A DNA stretch of 34,696 bases from Bacillota bacterium (GTDB lineage Bacteria; Bacillota_I; Bacilli_A; Erysipelotrichales; Erysipelotrichaceae). Of this stretch, positions 17,782-26,404 are shown piece by piece. The stretch lies in NCBI GenBank assembly GCA_018065105.1, contig JAGHTX010000220.1, forward strand, positions 1 to 34,696. Reading direction: 5' to 3'. The position numbers and the translations under genes are program-made. The first letter of the stretch is position 1. The number at the start of each line of letters is the position of its first letter. The notes under the pieces were generated by a model. It was given only the letters and a program-made list of their open reading frames with translations. It did no database searches and was not told the DNA's origin.

Positions 17782-18510
17782 ATGAGATGTAAATATTGTG
17801 GAACAAAATATTCAATATTTTCGATGCGATGTCCGAACTGTCAAAGAAATAACTCGTTTATCAAAGATAGGAAAAGTCTGGATATAAACAGTTCTTCGTA
17901 TTCGCAAGATCTATTGAACTATATTTTAAATCGTGTATTGCTGGCTTGTGTGATCGGCTGTTTTGTTGCCTTTGGAATATTTGTAGGAATCATTCTATTC
18001 CAGGATGCAAGTAAAGCGTTGTATATACGTACTTCACACGATAAGATCGTGGCGAAACTGGAAAAATATTATGAGAAAGAACAGTTTCTTCAAATGTATA
18101 CGTATATGCAGGATAACGACCTTTATTATGAATCGGACTTTGATGAATATAGACAGGCGGCTACCTTAGGTTGTGATTATAACGCCTATATGACCAATAA
18201 ACTGCAATTCTTAGAAAAAGAAGAGTCAGAACAGGAAAGATATTCCTATTATCTAAATTCGGCTATCTATTATGCGACGAAGGTCTATACATCGTATGAT
18301 GAGCCCGAAACGCTAGATCGTCGAAACCTGGCCTTACTGAATACGTATCAAAAGGAAATTGAATCTTTCTTAAAAGGAACCTGTGCTTTTCAGAAAGAAG
18401 AGATAGACAAACTTTTAAGTAAGGAAGAAAGGGTATATTATAGCGATATTGAAGAGGTTTATCTTCCAATCGCCATGGAAAGAGAGGGATGGAAAGATGA
18501 AATGGATTAA
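17782..18510 (+). CDS. Zinc-ribbon membrane protein of unknown function
   Basis: A 242-residue protein. The N-terminus MRCKYCGTKYSIFSMRCPNC is a zinc ribbon with two CxxC knuckles (residues 3-6 and 17-20). One hydrophobic helix lies at about residues 53-75 (VLLACVIGCFVAFGIFVGIILF). The rest is a charged helical domain, including YYEKEQFLQMYTYMQDNDLYY and ESDFDEYRQAA, probably outside the membrane. I do not recognise the family beyond zinc-ribbon membrane proteins. Its helical segment resembles part of the next gene product. It appears leaderless and begins a three-gene unit with overlapping ends. Confidence 0.7.
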   Translation: MRCKYCGTKYSIFSMRCPNCQRNNSFIKDRKSLDINSSSYSQDLLNYILNRVLLACVIGCFVAFGIFVGIILFQDASKALYIRTSHDKIVAKLEKYYEKEQFLQMYTYMQDNDLYYESDFDEYRQAATLGCDYNAYMTNKLQFLEKEESEQERYSYYLNSAIYYATKVYTSYDEPETLDRRNLALLNTYQKEIESFLKGTCAFQKEEIDKLLSKEERVYYSDIEEVYLPIAMEREGWKDEMD

Positions 18511-18919
18511 GATCATCGGGAAAGCTCTTCTATCGCTCTTTTTAATATTTTGTATTGGCAGCTGTTCTATATCCTATTTGTACGAAGAAACAACTATTGG
18601 CAAATACTTCAGTCGAAAAGACGATCATAATAATGGTTTGAATTCGGCAAAAATTCATTATGAAAATCAGGAATTTGGAACCCTTCGAGAAATATTGGAT
18701 TTGTATGACAGCTACGATGCCGACTTTGATTTATATTGGGAAATAGCGGATGGATATGCCGATTATCAGGAAGCTTTACAATATCGTCGTTCAAAGGATG
18801 AAGAAGAAAAGAAAGCCTTTGTTCAAAAGGTAAAAGAGAATGCCCAAAACTGTCGTTTTAAAGAAAATCAGGATTTCTTAAACGCGTGGGCAAAAGAAGT
18901 AGAATTAGAGGGATTTTAG
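18497..18919 (+). CDS. Small membrane-anchored or lipoprotein, unknown function
   Basis: A 140-residue product if started at ATG 18497 (MKWIKIIGKALLSLFLIFC), which has GAGGGATGG just upstream and gives a proper hydrophobic leader. The ORF-track start at 18449 adds 16 unlikely residues. The leader ends in FCIGSCSISY, a lipobox-like cysteine, so a lipoprotein is possible. The exported part, HYENQEFGTLREILDLYD then ADFDLYWEIADGYADYQEA, matches the helical segment of the preceding gene in spacing and key residues. It overlaps the previous gene by 14 bases and the next by one. Confidence 0.68.
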   Translation: MKWIKIIGKALLSLFLIFCIGSCSISYLYEETTIGKYFSRKDDHNNGLNSAKIHYENQEFGTLREILDLYDSYDADFDLYWEIADGYADYQEALQYRRSKDEEEKKAFVQKVKENAQNCRFKENQDFLNAWAKEVELEGF

Positions 18920-19614
18920 TGAAGAATTTCTATGGAAAATTATTGATGTATTTTGGCATTGGTGTTGCCGCTTTATTTGGGTATTTGATCGCAAGAGTCT
19001 TGTTTGAAGCGGTTCAAACAGGGGAGATCGATCCACCACTGTTGATCAAACTCATCGCACTCTTTGGCGTAGGGATCTTTGATATCGTATTGGGATACTT
19101 TTATTTAACCCAGGAAGTCTTCCCGAAAGAAGAGCCTTATTTAACCCAGAAAGATGGACACACCTATGTAAAACTGGGAGGAAGTTATGTGGTTGGATAC
19201 ACCCGTACCTACTTTTTCACCTATTATCTGGCTTTGTTTCTATCGATTATCCTGATGGTGTTCTATTATGCGAATACCTTGCGTACAAAAAATGATATAC
19301 GCTTCTTATTATTAGGGTATGTCTTGATTCTGGCCTTCTTTATCAACGTTTTGTATTTTATGAATCGACCTAGAATTGTCGTTAAAGAAGAAACCTGCAT
19401 TTGTTATCCAAGATGGGGAAAAAAGAAAGTTATCTCGATAGGAGAAATCAGTGAAAGAGAAGTATCTAAACAAGGCCCATTTCAACGAATGTATGTGACA
19501 TATTATTCGTTTGGCAAGGAAATTATCATGTTCCCTTTGACCTTAGAAAATGCGGTACGTCTGGATGTCAATGTGTATCAAAGAATGTCTTATAAAAAAA
19601 CTGCTGAACAATAA
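18919..19614 (+). CDS. Four-helix membrane protein with PH-like cytoplasmic tail
   Basis: A 231-residue protein when started at the GTG that overlaps the previous TAG by one base (GAGGGA lies about eight bases upstream). The ORF-track start at 18886 lies inside the previous gene. Four hydrophobic helices are evident: LLMYFGIGVAALFGYLIARVLF, LIKLIALFGVGIFDIVLGYFYL, FFTYYLALFLSIILMVFYYA and FLLLGYVLILAFFINVLYFM. The C-terminal 70 residues (VVKEETCICYPRWGKKKVISIGEI) have the strand pattern of bacterial PH-like domains. Last gene of the three-gene unit; function unknown. Confidence 0.68.
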   Translation: MKNFYGKLLMYFGIGVAALFGYLIARVLFEAVQTGEIDPPLLIKLIALFGVGIFDIVLGYFYLTQEVFPKEEPYLTQKDGHTYVKLGGSYVVGYTRTYFFTYYLALFLSIILMVFYYANTLRTKNDIRFLLLGYVLILAFFINVLYFMNRPRIVVKEETCICYPRWGKKKVISIGEISEREVSKQGPFQRMYVTYYSFGKEIIMFPLTLENAVRLDVNVYQRMSYKKTAEQ

Positions 19615-19625
19615 TCAGCAGTTTT
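19597..19625. terminator. Bidirectional terminator between convergent genes
   Basis: AAAACTGCTGA (19597-19607) pairs perfectly with TCAGCAGTTTT (19615-19625), with T-tracts on both strands. The arms include the last codons of the membrane-protein gene and the TGA of the aminotransferase. Confidence 0.85.
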
Positions 19626-20703
19626 CTTTTACATATTTAGCTAAGATTTCTAATCCCTTTTTGAAGTTTTCTTCATCTCTTCCTAAACCCAAACGCATAT
19701 GCTGGTCCAGATCGAAACAATCACCTGGAACAAAGAAGATTCCTGTCTTTTCTAAAAGTTCCAACGCAAATTCTTTAGAATTTTTAGGGAAGTTATACTT
19801 TAAGAAACTAACCGAACCACATGGAGGCATCACAAGAGAAAATGCAGGATTTTTAGATAGCCATTGTTTCAGGAACGTTTTATTGGCTTCAATGGTTTGT
19901 CGGGAACGAGTAAGTATTTCCGACTTGTGTGCTAAGGCAATTTTAGCCAGTTCATCAATCAAAGGTCCGGTAGAAACCATGGAATAGTCTCTACGCACAT
20001 TGATCTGGTGAATGATATCCAAATTGGCTTTGACCCATCCAAAACGAAGACCAGCAAGGGCATACATCTTGGATAGAGAACCTGTACTAATACCTAATTC
20101 ATAGTGATCGCATACACAATAGGTTTGAATGGTAGGGTCTCGATATACTTCATCGCATAATAGATAGATGTTGTGTTGTCGACATAGATCAATTAAGGAT
20201 TGAAGAAAGGCATCATCTAAGCAGGTTCCGGTTGGATTGTTTGGATTGTTGATGATAATCATCTTTGTGTTCGATTGGATGCTTGAAGAAAAATCTTCCA
20301 AACTAGGCATCCAGTTTTTTTCTTCTTGCAGGGAAATGAGAGAAATCTCACATCCTAGGGATTTGGGAACATCCCAGAATTGCTGGTAGCCAGGTGTTAA
20401 GGCAATCACATGATCCCCTTGATTCAGCAGGGTATGTAACACCAATTCGTTGGCTTGCAGGCAACCATTGGCACATGTGATGTTGTCAATCGTTCCTGTA
20501 CTATATAGTGATAATATTTCTTTTCGTAATGTTTTATCTCCACTGATTTCTCCATAGTCTAGAGAAAGGGAAGCATCGACTTGTTGGAAGTTAAGAAGCT
20601 CTTGGAGCGATAAGGCTTTGACACATGTGTCCGTTAAATTATAGATGGCCGATTGTTCATAATCGGTCATCCATTGTTCCACTTTAAAATCTGGTAAATG
20701 CAT
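19615..20703 (-). CDS. Class I/II PLP-dependent aminotransferase
   Basis: A 362-residue fold-type I aminotransferase. It has NNPNNPTGTCLDDAF, LLCDEVYRD and the PLP lysine in STGSLSKMYALAGLRFGWVK. It is similar to HisC-like and amino-acid aminotransferases. Co-transcription with an amino-acid ABC transporter under a T-box implies it works on the imported amino acid, as the first catabolic or last biosynthetic step. The substrate cannot be told from sequence. The ATG overlaps the last base of the ATPase stop (TAATG), showing coupling. It ends inside the shared terminator. Confidence 0.85.
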   Translation of the reverse strand: MHLPDFKVEQWMTDYEQSAIYNLTDTCVKALSLQELLNFQQVDASLSLDYGEISGDKTLRKEILSLYSTGTIDNITCANGCLQANELVLHTLLNQGDHVIALTPGYQQFWDVPKSLGCEISLISLQEEKNWMPSLEDFSSSIQSNTKMIIINNPNNPTGTCLDDAFLQSLIDLCRQHNIYLLCDEVYRDPTIQTYCVCDHYELGISTGSLSKMYALAGLRFGWVKANLDIIHQINVRRDYSMVSTGPLIDELAKIALAHKSEILTRSRQTIEANKTFLKQWLSKNPAFSLVMPPCGSVSFLKYNFPKNSKEFALELLEKTGIFFVPGDCFDLDQHMRLGLGRDEENFKKGLEILAKYVKENC

Positions 20704-21449
20704 TAGTCGTAGAATACTTTGCTTAAGAAATCCTTAGCACGTTCTGTTTTTGGATTTGAGAAGAATTCTTCACTTGCGCAGTTTTCAAGAATGTGTCCAC
20801 CTTCTAAGAAGACAACACGATTTCCAACTTTGCGGGCAAATCCCATTTCGTGTGTTACGACAATCATTGTCATTCCTTGATTTCCTAAGTCTTTCATTAC
20901 TTCCAATACTTCTTTGATCATTTCTGGGTCTAAGGCAGAAGTTGGTTCGTCAAACAACATAACTTCTGGATTCATGCATAGAGCACGAGCGATAGCTACA
21001 CGTTGTTTTTGTCCACCGGATAAAGTAGATGGATAGGCATCTCTTTTATCTGGAAGTCCAACTTTTTCTAAGTATTCCATTGCTACTTTTTCTGCTTCTT
21101 CAGTACTTCTTCCTAGTACGTTCATTTGCGCAAGTTTACAGTTTTCGACAACTGTCATATTTGGGAAAAGGTTGAAGTGTTGGAATACGAATCCCATTTT
21201 GTTTCTTTGTTCACGATATTTTTTCTTATCGTTTGGATCCATCAATTCATCTTCCATGTAGATAGCGCCAGAATCAATTTTTTCCAAACCGTGGATACAG
21301 CGAAGAAGGGTACTCTTACCCGAACCAGAAGGTCCGATTAAGCTGACGATTTCTCCTTTTTTAATTTCTAAGCTTACACCTTTTAATACGTGTAATTGGC
21401 TTCCTGTAGTTGTGTTAAAACTCTTTGCGATATTTTCTACTTTAATCAC
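20703..21449 (-). CDS. Polar amino acid ABC transporter, ATP-binding protein
   Basis: A 248-residue GlnQ/HisP-type ATPase. Walker A is GPSGSGKST (residues 39-47). The Q-loop region is [13 protein letters not shown], the ABC signature is [15 protein letters not shown], Walker B is [13 protein letters not shown] and the H-loop is VVTHEMGFA. It energises uptake of one or more amino acids through the permease encoded just upstream, whose gene it overlaps by eight bases. Confidence 0.94.
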   Translation of the reverse strand: MIKVENIAKSFNTTTGSQLHVLKGVSLEIKKGEIVSLIGPSGSGKSTLLRCIHGLEKIDSGAIYMEDELMDPNDKKKYREQRNKMGFVFQHFNLFPNMTVVENCKLAQMNVLGRSTEEAEKVAMEYLEKVGLPDKRDAYPSTLSGGQKQRVAIARALCMNPEVMLFDEPTSALDPEMIKEVLEVMKDLGNQGMTMIVVTHEMGFARKVGNRVVFLEGGHILENCASEEFFSNPKTERAKDFLSKVFYD

Positions 21450-22125
21450 TTTCAGCCAACCTCTTTTCTACATAGTTTCCAATTAATGAAACGGTAAATG
21501 TCATAATTAAATAATAAACAGCTGCGATGCAGTATGGAGACATTACATCGTAGTATTGGGCTCCGATAACTTGTGCCCCTTTTAATAATTCAATCGCTCC
21601 GATGGTACTGATTAAGGAACTGTCTTTGATCAAAGTAATTAATTCCGAAATTAGTGGTGGGACGATTCGTTTGAAAGCTTGTGGTAAAACGACAAATTTC
21701 ATCATTTGCCAAGAGTTTAAACCTAATGTTTCACAAGCTTCCCATTGTCCTTTATCTACCCCGTTGATACCAGAACGAATCAATTCGGTTTGATACGCTC
21801 CAGAGTTGATACTCATCGCAATGATCCCGATTAAGATAGGGTTGATACGAAGAATATTTCCTGTGAAGGCAGTATAGATAGAAGGGATGACGGAGAAGAT
21901 AATTAAGATTTGTAGTAATAATGGAGTACCACGAATCACTGTGACATAGATATTGGCGATTGTTCTAGGGATGATGTGTTTGCTACGTCTTCCAGTAGCT
22001 CCTAAGATTCCTAATACCAATCCAATCAATAAGGAAATCGCTGCTATCGCAAGAGATAACAGCGCTCCTTTAGCTAAATATCCTATGTTTTGTGCAGTGA
22101 ATACTTTTTCAAATGCGACAAACAT
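21442..22125 (-). CDS. Polar amino acid ABC transporter, permease
   Basis: A 227-residue HisM/GlnP-family permease with several hydrophobic helices (for example [24 protein letters not shown]). It carries the cytoplasmic EAA loop that contacts the ATPase, [30 protein letters not shown]. As only one permease gene is present, it probably forms a homodimer. The ribosome binding site GGAAAT precedes ATG at 22125. Confidence 0.93.
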   Translation of the reverse strand: MFVAFEKVFTAQNIGYLAKGALLSLAIAAISLLIGLVLGILGATGRRSKHIIPRTIANIYVTVIRGTPLLLQILIIFSVIPSIYTAFTGNILRINPILIGIIAMSINSGAYQTELIRSGINGVDKGQWEACETLGLNSWQMMKFVVLPQAFKRIVPPLISELITLIKDSSLISTIGAIELLKGAQVIGAQYYDVMSPYCIAAVYYLIMTFTVSLIGNYVEKRLAESD

Positions 22126-22143
22126 GAGTTATTTCCTTTCCTA

Positions 22144-22923
22144 TTAGATTTCTAATGGTGCTAATCCGTATTGTTCACACATTTTAGCGTAGTCTTCGCT
22201 AGCTAAGAATTTTTCGATACATTTGTTCATTAATGCGATCGCATCAGTGTTTCCTTTTTTCGCAATGATGTAGTTTTGTTCATCCATTAATGATCCGTCA
22301 AGCATAACGAATTTTCCGTTAGCTACATAGTTTTTCGCAACACCTAAGTCGATAACGGCTGCATCGTATTGGTTAGCGGCTAATGCGTTCATAATGTCTT
22401 GTACGTTCTTTAATCCAACTACTTCTGCATTTTCTACAGATTTAGCCGCTTCTTCACCAGTAGCTCCAGTTTGAGCAACTAATTTTTTACCTTTTAAATC
22501 GTCTAATGATTTGATTGATGATCCTTCTGGAACAACTGCTACTTGGCTAGTTCCTAAATATGGATTTGACCATTCTACTTCACGGTCTTCACTATAAGTG
22601 AATCCAGAAATACCTAAGTCAACTTGGTCACCTTGGATTTGAGTGATGATGTTGTCAAAGTCCATTTTAACGAATTCTAATGTGTAAGCTTCACCTTCAG
22701 ATTCTGTTAAATATCCTTCGAATAATTTAACCATGTCAGCATCGAATCCAACGATGTTTCCATCTAAATCTAATGATTCATATGGTTCATAGTCTGGAGA
22801 AATACCGATAGTTAGTGTTTTACCAGCTGCTTCAGCAGGCGCACTAGATGAATTTCCACAAGCAACCATTGTTAAGGCCATTGTTGTTGTGCTCGCAAGA
22901 GTTAATAATTTTTTTACATTCAT
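22144..22923 (-). CDS. Amino acid ABC transporter substrate-binding lipoprotein
   Basis: A 259-residue family 3 solute-binding protein. The signal peptide MNVKKLLTLASTTTMALTMVAC ends with lipobox Cys22. The mature protein has LTIGISPDYEPYESLDLDGN, VGFDADMVKLF, DLGISGFTYSEDREVEW and VAQTGATGEEAAK, all typical of polar amino-acid binders. It captures the ligand outside the cell and hands it to the permease. First gene after the T-box leader, with GAGGGAAAA as ribosome binding site. The ligand cannot be read from sequence; the T-box is the best clue. Confidence 0.93.
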   Translation of the reverse strand: MNVKKLLTLASTTTMALTMVACGNSSSAPAEAAGKTLTIGISPDYEPYESLDLDGNIVGFDADMVKLFEGYLTESEGEAYTLEFVKMDFDNIITQIQGDQVDLGISGFTYSEDREVEWSNPYLGTSQVAVVPEGSSIKSLDDLKGKKLVAQTGATGEEAAKSVENAEVVGLKNVQDIMNALAANQYDAAVIDLGVAKNYVANGKFVMLDGSLMDEQNYIIAKKGNTDAIALMNKCIEKFLASEDYAKMCEQYGLAPLEI

Positions 22924-22968
22924 GATTTTTTCCCTCTTTTCTTTTTGTTGAAAGTGTGTCTTGGATAC

Positions 22969-23203
22969 AAAAAAAGAGTCACCCTTCTTCTATGAAAAGG
23001 ACGACTGTAACCGCGGTACCACCTTAATTCCATTCACTTGATATGAATGACACCTTATTCTTAACGCGAATACACGATGTTGTCTCCAATCCTATCGACA
23101 ACATAACTCCCAGACACGTTCCAAAGCTTTCTTTTTGAACTTTCACCAACCGTTCGCTCTCTAGAAAAGAATGTACTTTGTACTTCTTCTGTTCAACATT
23201 ATG
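22969..23203 (-). promoter_or_regulatory. T-box leader of the amino acid transporter operon
   Basis: On the minus strand the core is AAGGTGGTACCGCGG (23025-23011), and a terminator (23006-22977) with a seven-T run ends the leader. Stem I shows AGTACATTC (same as in the his leader), AGAGAG, GGTTGGTG and a GGGAG distal loop. Aligned with the his leader, the specifier loop reads GAT-TGG-A, giving TGG (Trp, 23086-23088) if helix ATTCTTTT/GATAGGAT forms. An alternative register GAT-AGG-A gives Arg. The bulge UGGU predicts a tRNA with discriminator A, whereas bacterial tRNA-Trp usually has G. T-box identity is firm; the amino acid is not. Confidence 0.93.
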
Positions 23204-23208
23204 AAAAT

Positions 23209-23214
23209 ATTATA
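23209..23214 (-). promoter_or_regulatory. -10 box of the transporter operon
   Basis: TATAAT on the minus strand, about seven bases before the expected start of the T-box leader. The -35 box is unclear; TTCAAA lies 15 bases upstream. Confidence 0.6.
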
Positions 23215-23402
23215 CTCGTATTTTAAATATTTGAAAAGATATTTAAAACAATCTGTAATATTTTCAGAAAATTGGTCTGACAAAGTATGAAAAGGGGCCG
23301 AAGTTGATTTATAGAAAATATAATGATATTATCGAACTGTCTGTATTTAGATAAAAAGTATATTATATAAGGAAAAATCATTCATTTTTGTCAACGTTTC
23401 AC

Positions 23403-23425
23403 AAACGAATTTTAACGATTCGTTT
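23403..23425. promoter_or_regulatory. Palindrome upstream of the MurD-like gene
   Basis: AAACGAAT (23403-23410) and ATTCGTTT (23418-23425) form an 8-bp perfect inverted repeat with seven bases between. It lies about 65 bases before the ATG in an AT-rich promoter region with TAGAAT at 23450-23455. It could be an operator or a short hairpin. The rest of 23215-23480 shows no gene. Confidence 0.3.
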
Positions 23426-23489
23426 ATTATTTATGTATATAAAGATTGTAGAATTATAGAAATGAAGAAAAGATATGGGGAGAATACAT

Positions 23490-24683
23490 ATGAAAATAAC
23501 CGATAAACTAGCAGGGAAAAAAGTATTAATCTGGGGATATGGAAGAGAAGGAAAATCCACTGAAAACTTTATCAAAAAGTATTGTTCGGTAGAGAGCTTA
23601 ACTGTATTCGAAGGAAAAGAATCTGAGATTCAACCAGAACTATACGACATGATCATTAAAAGTCCAGGAATTCGCGTGGATACCTATTTAGATAAATTTA
23701 CTTCGCAAACCGAATTGTTCCTAGAAGAATTCGCTTCGCAAACCATTGGGATTACTGGAACAAAAGGAAAAAGTACGACTTCTTCGATGTTGTATAAAGT
23801 TCTATCGGCTTGCCTGGAACGTAAGGTTCTATTGGTAGGAAATATCGGACTACCTTGTTTGGATTATTATGGAGAAATTGATGAAAATACGGTCATTGTA
23901 TTTGAAATGTCCTGTCACCAATTATCACATATTAAGTATTCTCCACACATTGCCATCTTCCTAAATCTTTTTGAAGATCACTTGGATTACTATGGAACTC
24001 GTCAACGTTATTTTGAAGCCAAAGCCAATATCATTTCACATCAAAAAGAAGAGGACTTTAGCTATGTAGGAGACACAGTACCTGAGATTCCTTCTTCTTC
24101 AAAAAAGAAAATTATCTCTTATGAAGATGTTCTGTCTTTTGATATGAAACTACGAGGAGAACACAATCAATTCAATGCCACATTTGTCTACAATATTTGA
24201 ACGGAACAATTTGGTTGTGAAGACCAGGCGGTTCGTGAAGCCATTGCGGATTTTAAAGGATTGGCACACCGTTTGGAATATGTAGCCCAGGTAAATGGGG
24301 TTACCTATTACAACGATTCCATTTCAACCATTCCCGAAGCCACAATTGCTGCGATTAAGAGTGTAGATAACACAAAAACCGTTATGATTGGTGGTATGGA
24401 TCGTCACATCAATTACGATGTTATTATTGAATTTATTAAAAATCATCAAGATCTAAACTATATCCTTTCTTATGAATCCGGATTAAGAATTTATAAGGAA
24501 GTTGAAGAACTATCTTGTTGTACTTATAAAACCGATATGAAAGAAGCGCTTGCGTATGCCAAAGAGATCACCCCTGCCGGAAGTGCCTGTCTGTTCTCGC
24601 CAGCTGCTGCTTCATATGGATATTTTAAAAACTTTGAAGACCGTGGAGAAGTATTCAAACAAATGGTTCTTCAAATTGGATAG
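23490..24683 (+). pseudogene. MurD-like Mur ligase interrupted by an in-frame TGA
   Basis: The frame runs from ATG 23490 (GGGGAG seven bases upstream; the ORF-track start at 23475 is less likely) to 24683, with one TGA at 24198-24200. The N-terminal part has a Rossmann start KKVLIWGYGREGKS, the ATP loop GITGTKGKSTTSSML, EMSCHQLSHI and NLFEDHLDYYG. After the TGA the same frame continues TEQFGCEDQAVREAIADFKG, then LAHRLEYV and YYNDSISTIPEATIAAI, the normal third domain. MurD adds D-Glu to UDP-MurNAc-Ala. At about 397 codons this copy is shorter than usual MurD (about 450), so it may be a paralogue. The rest of the gene is undamaged, pointing to a very recent mutation, strain polymorphism or a base error. 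Confidence 0.8.
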
Positions 24684-24695
24684 GAAGGAATAAAC

Positions 24696-25859
24696 ATGAA
24701 GAATAAAATTTCTTTTGCCTTTACTGGAGATATCAGCTTTGACCGCTATATGGATGGAAAATGGGACGATCCAGAATTATTATCTGCTGAAATTTTGGAA
24801 TTCTTAAGAAGCGCGGATCATGTGGTTGCCAATGTGGAAGGACCTCTCGTGCAAGCCGAACGCAACAGTGCCACAGCCGGTGCTGCTCAATTGATGCATA
24901 CCATGGATACCAATGCGATCAAAGTACTTAATAATTTTCATGCCGATATCTGGAATATCGCAAACAACCATATTATGGATGCCGGTGCTCTAGGTATGGA
25001 AAGCACATTAAAAGAAGCCGAAAAGAATCATGTTCTAACCATTGGTGCAGGTATGGATGTAAACGAAGCGAAAAAAGCTTTATATTTTGAAGAAGCCGGT
25101 GGAATTGGTATGTTTGGGGTAGGATATCAGCGCGGTTGTAAACCTGCATCCGAAGAAAACCCAGGCTCTTTTCGCTGGAACGATATGGATGCCATTCGTG
25201 AAGTCATCCAGGAAATTAAGAGTAAATGTCGATGGTGTATCGTTGTTGCCCATGGTGGGGAAGAATTTACCGCTTTACCAACCCCATATACGCGAGATCG
25301 TTATTTAGCGTATTTGGATATGGGAGCCGATATTGTCGTTTCGCACCATCCACACGTGCCTATGAATTATGAAATTCTTGACAATAAAGCGATCTTCTAC
25401 TCTTTAGGAAACTTTATTTTTGATACCGATTACCAACGTGCGCAATTCAATACAGAACTGGGTGTACTTTTGAAACTACATTTTACCCCAGATACTTTTG
25501 AATTTGAACCGATGGGAATCAAGATTTGTAGAGATACAGAAAGAATTGTAAAAGGGGATCTACCAAGAATCTTTACCGATGTTCCACAGGAAGAATACGA
25601 ATTGTTAGAACCGCTTGCTGCCAAAATGTTTATCAGTGCCACAAAAAGACAACAGATTTATATGAATCCAAAAGAATATACAAACGCTACGGAAGAAAAA
25701 TGGCAGGAAAACTTTATGAATCCAAAACGCAGTGGCCGTGTTATTGGAGAAGGACTTGATTTTCATATCATTCTTCCTATCGCTGCCAAGGAAGAAGAAA
25801 AGGCATGGAAAAAGAGTCAATTAAACGAGGTTGTCGATTATATTCTTGAACAAATGTAA
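24696..25859 (+). CDS. CapA-like metallophosphatase-fold protein (PGA_cap family)
   Basis: A 387-residue protein of the poly-gamma-glutamate capsule CapA family, a calcineurin-like fold. It has FTGDISFDRYM (metal-site aspartate), VANVEGPLV, WNIANNHIMDAG (Asn-His pair), VVAHGGEEF, VSHHPHVPMN and FYSLGNFIFD. No signal peptide, so it is likely cytoplasmic, unlike CapA of Bacillus. Follows the MurD-like gene by 12 bases with AGGAAGGAA as ribosome binding site. MurD-like/CapA pairing recalls capsule ligase and CapA pairs, but the pathway here is unknown. Confidence 0.85.
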   Translation: MKNKISFAFTGDISFDRYMDGKWDDPELLSAEILEFLRSADHVVANVEGPLVQAERNSATAGAAQLMHTMDTNAIKVLNNFHADIWNIANNHIMDAGALGMESTLKEAEKNHVLTIGAGMDVNEAKKALYFEEAGGIGMFGVGYQRGCKPASEENPGSFRWNDMDAIREVIQEIKSKCRWCIVVAHGGEEFTALPTPYTRDRYLAYLDMGADIVVSHHPHVPMNYEILDNKAIFYSLGNFIFDTDYQRAQFNTELGVLLKLHFTPDTFEFEPMGIKICRDTERIVKGDLPRIFTDVPQEEYELLEPLAAKMFISATKRQQIYMNPKEYTNATEEKWQENFMNPKRSGRVIGEGLDFHIILPIAAKEEEKAWKKSQLNEVVDYILEQM

Positions 25860-25865
25860 AGAAAA

Positions 25866-26393
25866 ATGAATTTAAGAATTGAACCACTCACAAACAAACA
25901 TTTAGATCAGATTATGTTGCTACAAGATCAGGTATTTGAAGATTTGAAAGAAAATGCATCCATTTTACGAAGAAACACTCGTGAAATGTTTGATCTTTGC
26001 CTAAGAAATCCCAACCTGACTCTAGGCATGTATGATAAAGATGCATTAATTGGCATCGCAATCCTGGTAGATGTAAAAGGCAGTGAAGAAGATTTAAGCC
26101 TGCATCTACAAAAGGAATATTGTCTTCCAGTCAGACCCGTCAATTTTAAACTGGCTATGGTGAAAAAAGAATATTATGGAATCGGCTTTCAAAAAACGAT
26201 GTTGATACTTCTTGAAAAAGTCGCCAGGGAAAGAGGCTACAATCTAATGTGTGCCACGGTATCCCCGAAGAATATACATAGTAAGAAAAATCTATTGGAG
26301 TTTGGTTTTGTAGTAGATCATACGGAAGAAAAATATGGCGGTCTACTTCGAGATGTTTGTGTAAAACCACTGGAAGGTGGAATAGAAATATAG
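25866..26393 (+). CDS. GNAT-family N-acetyltransferase
   Basis: A 175-residue GNAT protein: RIEPLTNKHLDQIMLLQDQVFEDL at the start, VNFKLAMVKKEYYGIGFQKTMLILLEKVARERGYNLMCATVSPKN (acetyl-CoA-binding segment and beta5), then NLLEFGFVVDHTEEKYGG. The usual RxxGxG loop is reduced to YYGIGF. It would transfer an acyl group from acyl-CoA to an unknown amine. Starts six bases after capA with only a weak purine run as ribosome binding site. Confidence 0.8.
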   Translation: MNLRIEPLTNKHLDQIMLLQDQVFEDLKENASILRRNTREMFDLCLRNPNLTLGMYDKDALIGIAILVDVKGSEEDLSLHLQKEYCLPVRPVNFKLAMVKKEYYGIGFQKTMLILLEKVARERGYNLMCATVSPKNIHSKKNLLEFGFVVDHTEEKYGGLLRDVCVKPLEGGIEI

Positions 26394-26404
26394 GAGAGAA
26401 GAAA

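Noticed and set aside
18449-18496. Upstream start of the small membrane protein in the ORF track
   Set aside because: It adds a segment inside the previous gene. ATG 18497 has a ribosome binding site and starts the hydrophobic leader.
23403-23425. Palindrome as a strong terminator of the MurD-like promoter region
   Set aside because: It has only an 8-bp AT-rich stem and no clear T-run on either strand, so it is kept only as a possible operator.
24198-24200. UGA read as Trp or selenocysteine in the MurD-like gene
   Set aside because: UGA ends several genes in this window and no SECIS-like element is evident. A plain nonsense change is simpler.
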